This document shows positions 28,158 through 37,083 of a stretch of 64,000 nucleotides of DNA, piece after piece. The DNA is from Faecalibacterium prausnitzii. Its GTDB lineage: Bacteria; Bacillota; Clostridia; Oscillospirales; Ruminococcaceae. The notes beneath the pieces are model-generated. The model ran no database searches. It was not told the origin of the DNA and was given only the letters and a program-made list of their open reading frames with translations. A program made the position numbers and the translations under genes. Position 1 is the first letter of the stretch, and the number at the start of each line of letters is the position of its first letter. Where the stretch lies: positions 124,001 through 188,000 of the forward strand of contig NZ_PRLE01000001.1 of assembly GCF_003287495.1 (NCBI RefSeq), read 5' to 3'.

Positions 28158-29129
28158 TCATCCCAGAAATATTACGTCTGCCTGCACTGCCGGGCAGGCG
28201 TTTTTTTCTGTCAGAAACGCTGTTTTTTGTCCATCCTGCAGGGCGCGCACGCTCCCCAGCGAGAGGATATCCGCCCCGGCATCCCAGCAGCGCTGGACGG
28301 TCTCAGCACATAGTGTTTCCAGTTTCTGGCACTGCGTTTCTGTAGGCGTGGCAGATGCCGCTTTTTTCTGGAATGTCAGCTGGACGGTAAAGCCATCCCC
28401 TGCTGCCTGCACCCCCAGCACACTGCGGCGGATGGTAATGGGCGTTTCCTCTACCGTGAACGTATGCTCCTGTCCATATTCCAGCAGCACACGGGCCATC
28501 TCGGTTTCTTCTTCAGTCAGGCTGAAGGTGCCAGTCTCCGTCAGCAGCAGCGCTTCTTTTTGGAGCGTTATGCTCCCCTCTTTCAGCTGTACCACCGGGA
28601 GCAGCAGTCCTTTCCCCCGCTCATACAGGTGTGGTGCACGCTCTGCCGTATCCTTGGCGCATTGGAGCAGCTGCTCCGGGAAACGCTCTTCCTCTTCTGC
28701 CCGGGCCAGAAGCTCCTCACAGCCGGGCGTCACCGCCAGCACCCGGGTGGCCAGCCGGAGGTCCGCACGTTCACAAAAGAGCGGCTCACAGGCGGAAAGC
28801 TCCCCCCGCAGGCTGCCGGTATTCAAAAACAGATACTCACACAGGCGGTAGCTGGGCCGCTGCGGCAGATGCTCCTCCGCCGCAAAGAGGGCCTGCTCCA
28901 GCGTTTTGCCGGTCCCGGCACAAAGCTGCACGGAAGCAGCTGCATCCGAGGAATCAGCCGCAGCCTCCGGGAATTGATAGAGCAGTGCCACATTCCACTG
29001 CTCAGGTGTCTGTTCCAGCAGCAGCGCCCGGACAATGCTTTTTTCGGTGTTTTCACTCCGCAGGAAAACGCCGCACCAGCAGAGCAGCAACCCCAGCAGC
29101 AAAAGCCGCAGTGTGGCCCGGCGGCTCAT
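28158..29129 (-). CDS. Ger(x)C-family spore germination protein
   Basis: Third subunit of a GerA-type spore germinant receptor, 323 residues. The N-terminus is hydrophobic (LRLLLLGLLLCWCGVFL). Family members are usually lipoproteins, but no standard lipobox is visible; a cysteine in LLLCWCG is the only candidate. The body is weakly conserved (YRLCEYLFLNTGSL; RADLRLATRVLAV), so the call rests mainly on its place after GerA- and GerB-type genes, with which it overlaps by four bases. It ends only three bases from the convergent kinase gene. Confidence 0.78.
   Translation of the reverse strand: MSRRATLRLLLLGLLLCWCGVFLRSENTEKSIVRALLLEQTPEQWNVALLYQFPEAAADSSDAAASVQLCAGTGKTLEQALFAAEEHLPQRPSYRLCEYLFLNTGSLRGELSACEPLFCERADLRLATRVLAVTPGCEELLARAEEEERFPEQLLQCAKDTAERAPHLYERGKGLLLPVVQLKEGSITLQKEALLLTETGTFSLTEEETEMARVLLEYGQEHTFTVEETPITIRRSVLGVQAAGDGFTVQLTFQKKAASATPTETQCQKLETLCAETVQRCWDAGADILSLGSVRALQDGQKTAFLTEKNACPAVQADVIFLG
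28179..28208 (+). terminator. Terminator of the cotransporter-TCS operon
   Basis: GCCTGC and GCAGGC form a stem around ACTGCCGG, followed by GTTTTTTT. It lies 25 bases after the kinase stop, within the antisense of the last codons of gerC, so the two convergent units overlap in sequence. Confidence 0.8.
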
Positions 29130-29971
29130 GGGCTTACCTCACAGACACTTCGGCCGCGGAACTTCTCCCAGAGCAGCCGGAGGATGTGGGCCAGCACACA
29201 GATGCGGAAGAACATTGCGGCCAGCCAGAGAAGCAGAAAAACCGCGTCGAACCGGGAAAATGCCCCCAGTGTCCAGGAACGCAGCAGCTCATAGCCGGGC
29301 AGGCCGCTCCCCTGCCGTGCGCCAAATAAAAGCGCCATTCCAAAGCAGAACGCTGCCTGCACCCCAAAGCTGCCCAGCGGCATCCAGACCGCCTTGCGCC
29401 ACTGCCGCTGCGGGCAAAGAAAGGTCAGTGCGAAATATTCCGGGTAGAGTATCTGCCCCAAATCTGCCCCTGTAAAACGGTACGATGCCGGAAATAAATT
29501 CTGCCAGTGCAGCTGCCCGGCAAGCCCCGCTGCACAGAGCAGAGCTCCCAGCCCTGCCAGCCACCAGAGTACCCGGGAGGAGCGGTCAAACACAGCCTCC
29601 GGCAGCGCCCAGCCTGCCCAGAGCAGCAGCGGCAGAACGCTGAGCGCCGCCATGGAAGAAAACTGGCTCCAGCAGACTTCCTGTGCTGTGCGGACAGTTC
29701 GTATCAGCTCCACTGCAAACCAGAGTCCGGACACTCCGCAGCCCAGACGGGAGAAGACACCTTTTCCAGAGAAAAGCTCCCGGGCCTGAAACTCCGCTGC
29801 CAACAGTGCGGAAAGCAAACAGAGCCCCAGCGCTGCCGGGAGCCCCCACAGGAGAAAACTCCGGGCAGAAAGTTCTTCTGTCTTGAGGAAACTGGACGCC
29901 AGGCTGGAAGCAGCCAGTCCTAAAAACAGAGTCTGCGGAGCAAAACCGCCGTTCACTGCAGGTTGATTCAT
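29126..29971 (-). CDS. GerAB/GerB-type spore germination permease (short)
   Basis: Multi-spanning membrane subunit of a germinant receptor, APC-transporter-like. The 281 residues have about eight hydrophobic segments, fewer than the usual 350-370 residues and ten spans, so this is a short or diverged member. Recognisable features are the N-terminal permease-like segment and FTGADLGQILYPEYFALTFLCP. Gene order (gerA-gerB-gerC with four-base overlaps) supports the assignment more than the sequence does. Confidence 0.75.
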   Translation of the reverse strand: MNQPAVNGGFAPQTLFLGLAASSLASSFLKTEELSARSFLLWGLPAALGLCLLSALLAAEFQARELFSGKGVFSRLGCGVSGLWFAVELIRTVRTAQEVCWSQFSSMAALSVLPLLLWAGWALPEAVFDRSSRVLWWLAGLGALLCAAGLAGQLHWQNLFPASYRFTGADLGQILYPEYFALTFLCPQRQWRKAVWMPLGSFGVQAAFCFGMALLFGARQGSGLPGYELLRSWTLGAFSRFDAVFLLLWLAAMFFRICVLAHILRLLWEKFRGRSVCEVSP

Positions 29972-31407
29972 TCCGGTTTCCTCCTTTGCCAGATCGTAAA
30001 TGGGTTGCTGGATAAGACACGGTAGTTGCGCCGGATGACCCCGTCACTCGAGAATGAACTATCGTTCAGATACGGCACTCCCAGCGTCGAAACCTGTGTC
30101 AGCCCAAAGAGAACAAACAGCCCGGCACTGACCAGCCCCACCGGGCCCGCAAGACCGGCTGCCAGCACCACCAGAAGCCGCAGCAGCGTGGCCGGCTCAT
30201 AAAGAGAGGGCGTAATAAAAATCGCCACGGACGTAATGCCCGCCACCAGCAGCACCGGGGTACTCATCAGGCCTGCAGCAATGGCGGCGTCTCCCACAAT
30301 GAGCGCCGCCACCAGACTGACCGAGTGCCCCAGTGTCTGGGGCATCCGCAGCCCGGCCTCCCGGATGATCTCTAAGATCAGGATGATCATAACCATTTCG
30401 GCAAACAGCGGCAGCGGCGTGGCTTTTTCGGCCGCCGCGATTTTAAAGAGCAATATCGGCGGAAGCAGCTCCGGCAGATACACGGCGGTGCAGACGAAAG
30501 CCCCCGGCAGGAAAATGCTCAGGTAAAAGGCTCCATATTTCAAAATACGCAGGAACGACGAAAAAAAGGCCGTGGTGGCATAATCGTCCAGACAATCAAA
30601 GTTTTCGCAAAAAAGGGTGGGCAAAATCATGGCAGAGGGGCTGCCGTTGACCAGAACAATGATTTTCCCCTCGCAGAGTTTTGCCGCCGCCACCGCCGGG
30701 CGCTCGGTATAGCTGACCGGAGAAAACAGCCGGAAGCGGCATGGAAAGAGCCAGGGCACAAAATAGCTGGAATCCAGCAGCAGCTCCGGCTTTGCCTGCG
30801 CCAGGATCTTCCGTACCTGCGCAAGCGCTCCGGGACTGACTTTCCCCTTGCAGTAGCAAAGCGCGTACTCGGTTTTCATCTCACAGTCCGCCTGCGTTAC
30901 TTCCTGCACCAGCTGTTCGGTTCGGATGAGCCGCCGCAGCAGGCTCAGGTTGACCCGCAGCAGATCCGCAAACCCCTCCCGGGAGCCCCGGAGATTCCCC
31001 TCCCCTGGCGGTTCTTCCACCGAGCGAAACTTGAGGCTCTGGACCGAGAACGCGATGCCCTGTGCACAGCCATCCAGCAGCAGAACGGCCATCCCGGCCG
31101 TCAGCCGCCTGGTCAGATCGTCCAGTGTCTCTACGGGGCTGCTCTCCGCCGGGAGGCCGGAATGGTGCAGCAGTAAATCAAAGACGGCACTCCCGCCCGG
31201 CGTTTCATCCAGTGCGGGCGTGCGGCGGCTGACAGCGTCCAGCAAAAGCTCCCAGAGCGATTCCAGGCTGGCCATCCCGTCAAAAAGCACCAGCGCCCCG
31301 CGGCAGTGGTAAAGCTCGACCTCCTTGGAATAAAAATCCGCCGAGCTGCCAAACATTTCGTCAAGCAGGGCGAGATTCTCCGTTAGTTTCGGTGAAAGCT
31401 GTGGCAA
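29968..31407 (-). CDS. GerA-type spore germination protein
   Basis: GerAA/SpoVAF-family subunit of a germinant receptor, 479 residues. The soluble N-terminal domain has LSPKLTENLALLDEMFGSSADFYSKEVEL, and the membrane part contains GSPSAMILPTLFCENFDCLDDYATTAFFSSFLRILKYGAFYLSIFLPGAFVC and FAEMVMIILILEIIREAGLRMPQTLGHSVSLV, hallmark sequences. The frame is open to 31506, but the TTG at 31407 has AGGAGG 7 bases upstream and matches the family N-terminus. It also avoids overlap with the divergent DUF421 gene. A sigma-G-like promoter precedes it. Confidence 0.9.
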   Translation of the reverse strand: MPQLSPKLTENLALLDEMFGSSADFYSKEVELYHCRGALVLFDGMASLESLWELLLDAVSRRTPALDETPGGSAVFDLLLHHSGLPAESSPVETLDDLTRRLTAGMAVLLLDGCAQGIAFSVQSLKFRSVEEPPGEGNLRGSREGFADLLRVNLSLLRRLIRTEQLVQEVTQADCEMKTEYALCYCKGKVSPGALAQVRKILAQAKPELLLDSSYFVPWLFPCRFRLFSPVSYTERPAVAAAKLCEGKIIVLVNGSPSAMILPTLFCENFDCLDDYATTAFFSSFLRILKYGAFYLSIFLPGAFVCTAVYLPELLPPILLFKIAAAEKATPLPLFAEMVMIILILEIIREAGLRMPQTLGHSVSLVAALIVGDAAIAAGLMSTPVLLVAGITSVAIFITPSLYEPATLLRLLVVLAAGLAGPVGLVSAGLFVLFGLTQVSTLGVPYLNDSSFSSDGVIRRNYRVLSSNPFTIWQRRKPE

Positions 31408-31430
31408 AATACCCCCTCCTTTCTCCAAGC

Positions 31431-31459
31431 AGTATGCCCCGCCCTGCCAACGATATTCC
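31431..31459 (-). promoter_or_regulatory. Sigma-G-like promoter of gerA operon
   Basis: Minus strand GGAATA (31454-31459), 17 bases, CATACT (31431-31436). This is close to the sigma-G/sigma-F consensus (TGAATA and CATACTA at similar spacing). It lies just upstream of the AGGAGG site and TTG start, as expected for forespore expression of germinant receptors. Confidence 0.6.
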
Positions 31460-31480
31460 AAGCCAATGGAGGGCCCCGCC

Positions 31481-32185
31481 TTGAAACTGTTGATCTTCCG
31501 CACCATTTTAATTTATCTCTGCGTGCTGTTTTCCATGCGGCTGATGGGCAAGCGCCAACTGGGAGAGCTGCAGCCGGAGGAGCTTGTCTCCACCATCCTC
31601 ATCTCCAATCTGGCCTCCATCTCCATTGAATCCGAAGAAGTGCCTGTTACCGCCAGCCTCATCCCGCTTTTTCTGATCGCCGCGCTGGAACTGCTGGGGT
31701 CTGTGCTCAGTTTCCGGAGCCAGTGGTTTTTCAACCTGATGTCCGGGCGGCCCAAGACCGTGATCCTGGATGGGCAAATCGACCAGAACGCTTTACGGAT
31801 GCTTCGGCTGACTGTGACCGATCTGATGGAAGCCCTGCGCGGAAAGGACATTTTTGACCCCCGGGATGTCTCCTATGCCGTCATTGAGACGAACGGCAAT
31901 CTTTCCGTCGCCCTGCGGCCGGAACGGGAACCGGCCCGGCTGGCCGATCTGCAGCTGAAGACCACCCAGACCAACGCCACCATCCCTTTTGTCCTGGACG
32001 GGCAGGTTCTGGAAGACAACCTCCACTGGTGCGGTAAGAATCATGCCTGGCTGGAACGTACCGCAGAGGCTAACACCGTCCTGATCTCTGAAATTTTACT
32101 GCTTGTAGGCAATGAGACGGAGGACTATTTCCTGCTCAAAAAAGAGAGCCGCCACTCCGGCAGCTCCCGCAAAAAGGATGCGTGA
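31481..32185 (+). CDS. DUF421 (YetF/YcaP family) membrane protein
   Basis: A 234-residue DUF421 protein. Hydrophobic helices at the N-terminus (LLIFRTILIYLCVLFSMRLMGKRQLGELQPEELVSTILISNLASI) are followed by SGRPKTVILDGQIDQNALRMLRLTVTDLMEALRGKDIFDPRDVSYAVIETNGNLSV, the family core. Molecular function is unknown. An ATG lies at 31466, but GGAGGG seven bases before the TTG at 31481 and the family N-terminus favour the TTG. It is followed directly by a DUF4363 gene, a pairing I recall from other Clostridia. Confidence 0.88.
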   Translation: MKLLIFRTILIYLCVLFSMRLMGKRQLGELQPEELVSTILISNLASISIESEEVPVTASLIPLFLIAALELLGSVLSFRSQWFFNLMSGRPKTVILDGQIDQNALRMLRLTVTDLMEALRGKDIFDPRDVSYAVIETNGNLSVALRPEREPARLADLQLKTTQTNATIPFVLDGQVLEDNLHWCGKNHAWLERTAEANTVLISEILLLVGNETEDYFLLKKESRHSGSSRKKDA

Positions 32186-32190
32186 GGTCT

Positions 32191-32559
32191 ATGAGACGAA
32201 TTTACGCCTGTATTGCCATTGTGGCCGTGCTGCTGGTGGCAGCTTTTTACAGCAGCTGGAAAGTACAGCACTTTGCCGAGGAGATTTTTTCTGACATTGA
32301 CACCGCCATGGAAGCCATCCGGGATGAGGATTTCACAACCGCCCGCAAGGCATTGGCCCATGGGGCTGACCTGTGTGACCAGATGCGGATGCACATGAAC
32401 CACCTGCTCCGCACCGAGGATTTTACAGAGCTGGAAGCCTCCCTCCGCGCGGCAGACGGCCACCTGGAAATGAACGCCGCCGAGGAGGCTTTTGGGGAGC
32501 TGCGCCGGGCACAGGTCCAGGTGGAAACGATGGAATGGCTGGCCCAGCGGATCATCTGA
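32191..32559 (+). CDS. DUF4363 family protein
   Basis: A 122-residue protein with one N-terminal membrane helix (IYACIAIVAVLLVAAFYSSW) and a helical remainder (AEEIFSDIDTAMEAIRDEDFTTARKALAHG; AEEAFGELRRAQVQVETMEWLAQ) matching DUF4363. Function is unknown. The ATG at 32191 has GAGG five bases before it; the alternative GTG at 32182 overlaps the DUF421 stop. Coupling to DUF421 is likely. Confidence 0.78.
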   Translation: MRRIYACIAIVAVLLVAAFYSSWKVQHFAEEIFSDIDTAMEAIRDEDFTTARKALAHGADLCDQMRMHMNHLLRTEDFTELEASLRAADGHLEMNAAEEAFGELRRAQVQVETMEWLAQRII

Positions 32560-32567
32560 ACAGGCAA

Positions 32568-32624
32568 ATAAAAAAGCCGTACCGGCTCCGGAACAAATTG
32601 TCCGGAAACCGACACGGCTTTTAC
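32568..32624. terminator. Bidirectional terminator between DUF4363 gene and nrdR
   Basis: AAAAAGCCGT pairs with ACGGCTTTT around an inner CCGG/CCGG hairpin, with A- and T-runs on the two sides. It can end both the plus-strand DUF421-DUF4363 unit and the minus-strand nrdR transcript. Confidence 0.85.
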
Positions 32625-32636
32625 TGTATTTGCGTC

Positions 32637-33098
32637 TTATTTCTTGTGGTCGCCCATCAGCTTTTTCAGTTCATTGAAAAAGCTCTCGACATCCGCAAAC
32701 TGCTGGTAGACCGAGGCAAAGCGGACATAAGCCACTTCGTCGATCTTTTTCAGCTCCTGCATCGTCAGCTCTCCAATGCGGACGCTGGTCACCTCGCGGT
32801 CATAGGAGCTCATCAGGCTCTGCTCAATGCTGCTGACAGCACGCTCCAGCGTCTCGTAACTGACGGGGCGCTTGGCGCAGGCCCGCAGCATGGCGTTGAG
32901 CAGCTTCTGGCGGTCGAACGGCTCACGGGAGTTGTCTTTTTTGATGACGATGAGGGGCACCGTTTCCACTACCTCATAGGTGGTAAAGCGCATGTGGCAG
33001 CGCAGGCATTCCCGGCGGCGGCGAATGCGCTCCCCGTCTTCGGTCGGGCGGGAATCGATCACCTTGGATTCTTCATCCCCGCAATAAGGACATTTCAT
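32637..33098 (-). CDS. nrdR: Transcriptional repressor NrdR
   Basis: Represses ribonucleotide reductase genes in response to (d)ATP. The 153 residues have the zinc ribbon ([22 protein letters not shown]...[13 protein letters not shown]) and the ATP-cone domain ([31 protein letters not shown]). Length and both domains are standard. It lies 57 bases downstream of secDF on the same strand. Confidence 0.97.
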   Translation of the reverse strand: MKCPYCGDEESKVIDSRPTEDGERIRRRRECLRCHMRFTTYEVVETVPLIVIKKDNSREPFDRQKLLNAMLRACAKRPVSYETLERAVSSIEQSLMSSYDREVTSVRIGELTMQELKKIDEVAYVRFASVYQQFADVESFFNELKKLMGDHKK

Positions 33099-33155
33099 AG
33101 TAGTTCCTCCTGAATTCGGCCTTTTTCGCCGGAAATGGGAAATGGCTGTGGGCCA

Positions 33156-35483
33156 TCAGTTCTTGTCCGCCTTTTTGCGCTCGCTCCAGACGACCCATGC
33201 GGAAGTGGAAACACAGAGCGAGGTGTACACACCGCTGATCATACCCATCATCAGCGGGAATGCAAAGGTGAAGATGCTGTCCAGGCCATACAGCTTGGAG
33301 ATGATGCACATAACGCCCAGCGCCATCACCGTTGTCACCGTGGTGATGACGGTACGGCGGGCCGACTGGTTGACGGAGTGGTTGACCAGCTCTTCAAAGG
33401 TAGATTTCTTGCCCATCAGGCTGCGGTTTTCGCGGATACGGTCATAGACCACAACGGTATCGTTGATGGAGTAGCCCAGAATGGTGAGCATGGCGGCAAT
33501 AAAGTTGCCATCCAGCGGGGTGCGCAGGAGCACAAAGGTGCCAAACACCACCATCAGGTCGTTGAGCAGGGCCAGCACGGCCATCATGCCGCCCGTCAGG
33601 CCGCCGATCTTCTGGAAGCGGAACGCGATGTACAGCAGGATCAGCACCAGTGCAAACACCACAGCCACCAGACTCTTCTGGAGGAACTTGGTGCCCATTG
33701 CCGCGCTCACGTTGCTCAGAGAGAGCTGGGCAAAGGCATTGTCCGGGTACTGCTCGTTCAGAGAATCCAGCAGGTTCTGCACCTCGTCGGTGGTCACGGT
33801 CTCGGTGCCGGGCATCGAGATCTTCAGCGTCTGCTCCCCGGTGGCAACGTTCTCGCCGGTCTGCAGGGTCAGGTCCTTGCTGCCCAGTGCGGCGGAAGCC
33901 GTCTTCTGAACCGCAGAGAGGTCAAAGCTGTCCTCGTAGCTCAGGGTGATCATTGCACCGCCCGTGAACTCGGTGTCCATCCGGACGCCCAGCACCACGG
34001 CGCAGAGGACGATGGCTGCCATCAGGCAGGCGGAAATGGTCAGGAAGCGCTTGCGCAGGGAGACAAAGTTGATGGGCTTCTTCTCTGCCGGTGCGTTTTT
34101 GTCTGCACCATACAGCCACGGGTTGCGCAGCGCCTTGATGGACGCGGCGCCACGGATCATCACGCGGGTAGCGAACACGCCAAACACAAAGTTGAGCAGA
34201 ACGCCCGTGAGCAGCGTGTAGCCAAATGCGTAGATGGTGCCAGCCGTAGAGGGGCCAAAGGCAAAGAACACAAAGTGCAGTGCCTTGGCAAACAGACCAT
34301 CCGAGGGGCCAAAGGCACCCATCAGCACGATGGCGACGATGACGATGGTCACGTTGCCGTCAATGATGGGAGTCAGGCCGCGGGCAAAACCGCTCTTGAG
34401 GGCACCGTCCAGCGATTTGCCGCTGCGCAGTTCCTCCTTGATGCGCTCTGCCGTAATGACATTGGCGTCCACGCCCATGCCGATGGCCAGGATAATGCCC
34501 GCGATACCGGGCAGGGTGAGCGTAAAGCTCTCAAACACCGGGAAGTAACCGGAAACGAACGCCAGCGTTGCCGCCACCTGTCCGGCCAGCGCGATGCAGG
34601 CCAGGAAGCCCGGCAGACGGTAGAGGGCCGTCATCAGCACCACGATGAGGGCAAAGGCAATAAGGCCTGCCAGCACCATGGCGCTGAGGCTGTTCTCGCC
34701 CAGGCTGGGGCTGACGGTAGAATAGCTGTCCACCGTCAGAGCGAAAGGCAGCGAGCCGGAGTTGATCTGGCGGGCCATCTTGACGACATCCTCCTGGGTG
34801 AACGGGTTGGATGCCGAGCTGGTGATGATGGCCTGTCCATCGGTGATGGCGGCATTGACGGACGCCGTGCTGACATTCTCATCGTCCAGCCAGATGCTGA
34901 TGGTGCCGCCGGACTGGTACAGCTTGGTAGTGGCATCGCCGAACGCCTTGGCACCCTCGTCCGTAAACTTGAGCGCGACATAGTATTCCGAGCTGCTGCC
35001 GCTGACAGGGCCGTACTGGGCCGCTGCACTCTCCACCATGGAGCCGTCCAGGATGAGCTCGCCGTCGGCACTGCTCCCCTCCCGGAACGTCAGGTAGGCG
35101 GTGGTGCCGATTTCCTCAATGGCAGCTTCCGGGTCGAAATTCGTCTCACCGGACTGCCACGGGAACTCGAGGATGAGGCTGTCAGAGTTGTTATCCACAT
35201 ACAGCTCATAGTCGGTCACATTGAGAGCCACCAGACGGTTTTCAATGACGAGCTGGGCTGCTTCCAGCTGGTCGTCGGTCGCGTCATAGTCATCGGACGG
35301 GACAAAGGTCACATTGACACCGCCCTTGATGTCCACACCAAAGCGGATGTCCTTTGCGCCTTTGAGGTAGGGAGTGGTCACATCACCATACTTGACCGCG
35401 ACGCCAAAGAATGCCGTATAGACAAACGTCGCGATCAGCAAAACGGTGACGATCAACTGCCATGCTTTGCCTTTTGTCTTCAT
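33156..35483 (-). CDS. secDF: Fused protein translocase SecD-SecF
   Basis: Membrane component that uses the proton gradient to help Sec-dependent export. The 775 residues join SecD and SecF in one chain, a form found in many Firmicutes. The SecD half starts with a membrane helix and RFGVDIKGGVNVTF, continues with a large external P1 domain, and has FTLTLPGIAGIILAIGMGVDANVITAERIKEELRSG. The SecF half contains VRMDTEFTGGAMITLSYE and the final spans (GYSINDTVVVYDRIREN). No frameshift separates the halves. Confidence 0.96.
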   Translation of the reverse strand: MKTKGKAWQLIVTVLLIATFVYTAFFGVAVKYGDVTTPYLKGAKDIRFGVDIKGGVNVTFVPSDDYDATDDQLEAAQLVIENRLVALNVTDYELYVDNNSDSLILEFPWQSGETNFDPEAAIEEIGTTAYLTFREGSSADGELILDGSMVESAAAQYGPVSGSSSEYYVALKFTDEGAKAFGDATTKLYQSGGTISIWLDDENVSTASVNAAITDGQAIITSSASNPFTQEDVVKMARQINSGSLPFALTVDSYSTVSPSLGENSLSAMVLAGLIAFALIVVLMTALYRLPGFLACIALAGQVAATLAFVSGYFPVFESFTLTLPGIAGIILAIGMGVDANVITAERIKEELRSGKSLDGALKSGFARGLTPIIDGNVTIVIVAIVLMGAFGPSDGLFAKALHFVFFAFGPSTAGTIYAFGYTLLTGVLLNFVFGVFATRVMIRGAASIKALRNPWLYGADKNAPAEKKPINFVSLRKRFLTISACLMAAIVLCAVVLGVRMDTEFTGGAMITLSYEDSFDLSAVQKTASAALGSKDLTLQTGENVATGEQTLKISMPGTETVTTDEVQNLLDSLNEQYPDNAFAQLSLSNVSAAMGTKFLQKSLVAVVFALVLILLYIAFRFQKIGGLTGGMMAVLALLNDLMVVFGTFVLLRTPLDGNFIAAMLTILGYSINDTVVVYDRIRENRSLMGKKSTFEELVNHSVNQSARRTVITTVTTVMALGVMCIISKLYGLDSIFTFAFPLMMGMISGVYTSLCVSTSAWVVWSERKKADKN

Positions 35484-35510
35484 AAAAATCGGGAAACCTC
35501 CAAATATAAT

Positions 35511-35553
35511 AAATCTCCACTGCGCCGTCGTTGCGGCGGTGCAGGGAGATTTT
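35511..35553 (-). terminator. Hairpin after the aminotransferase gene
   Basis: AATCTCC pairs with GGAGATT around a long inner GC stem (CTGCGCCG/CGGCGGTGCAG). On the minus strand it lies 16 bases after the aminotransferase stop, but the T-run is interrupted (TTTATTATATTT), so termination may be partial. Confidence 0.55.
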
Positions 35554-35568
35554 CAGCACGGGAAACGA

Positions 35569-36855
35569 TCAGGCTTCTTCTTTTTCAGCCAGCAGCTTTT
35601 CGGCAGCTGCCAGGCGGACGCAGACGCACAGCAGGTCGGATGCAGTTTCCACCTCGTCCAGGCTGGGGTAAGTGGGTGCAATGCGCAGGTGTGAATCGTC
35701 CGGGTCCTTGTGGTAGGGGTATGCGGAGCCGGCACCGGTCAAAGTCAGGCCAGCCTCCTTGCAGAGGGCAGCCACCCGCTTGGCGCAGCCGGGCATCACA
35801 TACAGGCTGATGAAGTAGCCGCCCTTGGGGTTGGTCCAGTGGGCGATATCGCCGCAGGGAGTCAGCTCCTCTTTGAACGCGGTCTTCACAGCGTCAAAGC
35901 AGGGCACCAGGCGGCGGCGATGCTTTGCCATGTGGGCCAGCACGCCCTCCTTGTTCTTCAGGAAACGGACATGGCGCAGCTGGTTCATCTTATCGTAGCT
36001 GATGATCATGACCGAGAAGCGCTTGCAGATGTACTTCATCATGGCTTCGCTGCAGGCCAGCGCCGAAACACCAGCACCCGGGAACGTGATCTTGCTGGTG
36101 GAAGTGAACATGAAGACACGGTCTTCCGTGCCATATTTCTTGCACTGGTTCAGCAGGACCGGTGTCTCGATGATCTCATCGGTCAGATGGTGGACGATAT
36201 AAGCCTCGTCCCAGAAAATTTTAAAGTCAGGAGCGGCGGTCTTCATGGACGCAAAGCGCTCAATGGTCTCGTCGCTGTAGGTATAGCCATCAGGGTTGGA
36301 GTACTGGGGCACACACCAGATGCCCTTGATGGTATCATCCTCGGCCACCAGCTTCTCGATCATGTCCATATCCGGGCCGGTGGGGCTCATGGGGACACTG
36401 ATCAGCTCAAAGCCAAACTCCTCTGTGATGGCAAAGTGGCGGTCATAGCCGGGCACCGGGCAGAGGAACTTGCGGTTGGGCACCTGAGACCAGGGGCAGG
36501 GAGACTCCGGGAAACCGAACGAATACCCCATCGAGATCAGATTGTACATCAGCTGCAGGCTGGAGTTTCCGCCCACGAACACTTCCTCAGGTTTGACCCC
36601 CATCACATCGGCAAACAGCTCACGGGCCTCATGCAGGCCCTCCAGGTCGCCGTAGTTGCGGGCATCGGTGCCAGCGTCAGTAGTGTAATCCGTCATCTGC
36701 AAAAGTCCCATAGCCAGATCCATCTGGTGAGGGCCGGGTTTGCCGCGAGCCATGTTCAGCTTCAGGCCCATATCCTGAAATTTTTTATACGATTCTTCCA
36801 GCTTTGCTTTTTCAGCGGCCAGCTCTTTGCGGCTCATCTCAAAATAATTTGCCAT
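35569..36855 (-). CDS. Class I/II pyridoxal-phosphate aminotransferase (MocR/aspartate aminotransferase-like)
   Basis: A 428-residue fold-type I aminotransferase. Recognisable parts are GLKLNMARGKPGPHQMDLA, YGDLEGLHEARELFADVMGV, PQYSNPDGYTYSDETIERFA, IFWDEAYIVHHL (the cofactor-binding aspartate and tyrosine) and FTSTSKITFPGAGVSALACS, where the lysine binds PLP. The subgroup is annotated in other genomes as putative aspartate aminotransferase; the substrate cannot be set from sequence. The ATG at 36855 is chosen over a GTG at 36864, which is too close to the AAGGAG site. Confidence 0.9.
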   Translation of the reverse strand: MANYFEMSRKELAAEKAKLEESYKKFQDMGLKLNMARGKPGPHQMDLAMGLLQMTDYTTDAGTDARNYGDLEGLHEARELFADVMGVKPEEVFVGGNSSLQLMYNLISMGYSFGFPESPCPWSQVPNRKFLCPVPGYDRHFAITEEFGFELISVPMSPTGPDMDMIEKLVAEDDTIKGIWCVPQYSNPDGYTYSDETIERFASMKTAAPDFKIFWDEAYIVHHLTDEIIETPVLLNQCKKYGTEDRVFMFTSTSKITFPGAGVSALACSEAMMKYICKRFSVMIISYDKMNQLRHVRFLKNKEGVLAHMAKHRRRLVPCFDAVKTAFKEELTPCGDIAHWTNPKGGYFISLYVMPGCAKRVAALCKEAGLTLTGAGSAYPYHKDPDDSHLRIAPTYPSLDEVETASDLLCVCVRLAAAEKLLAEKEEA

Positions 36856-36976
36856 AGTGCACACACTCCTTTATCGTACTTCCTTGGTTCCCACTGTGTC
36901 TGGGCTGCGTTTTTTCCATACGCCCCTGCCAGAGGGCGTTTTTGCACTTTTGTTTCACTGCAATCCAGACTCTCAT

Positions 36977-37005
36977 ATTCTACTACATTTTGGCCGCAGA
37001 AACAA
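36977..37005 (-). promoter_or_regulatory. Promoter of the aminotransferase gene
   Basis: Minus strand TTGTTT (37000-37005), 17 bases, TAGAAT (36977-36982), about 120 bases before the aminotransferase start. Confidence 0.5.
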
Positions 37006-37017
37006 GTCGGATGCCAC

Positions 37018-37060
37018 AAAAAAGCCCCGCCAAAAGCAAAAAGCTTTCAGCGGGGCTTGC
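37018..37060 (-). terminator. clpX terminator
   Basis: On the minus strand AAGCCCCGC pairs with GCGGGGCTT, followed by TTTTT. It lies 24 bases after the clpX stop and separates the Clp genes from the aminotransferase. Confidence 0.9.
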
Positions 37061-37083
37061 TCTTCCCTGCTGTGGGCCGAGCC

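Noticed and set aside
31408-31506. Longer N-terminus for gerA
   Set aside because: It would overlap the divergent DUF421 gene and the sigma-G-like promoter; the TTG at 31407 has a strong ribosome site and matches the family start.
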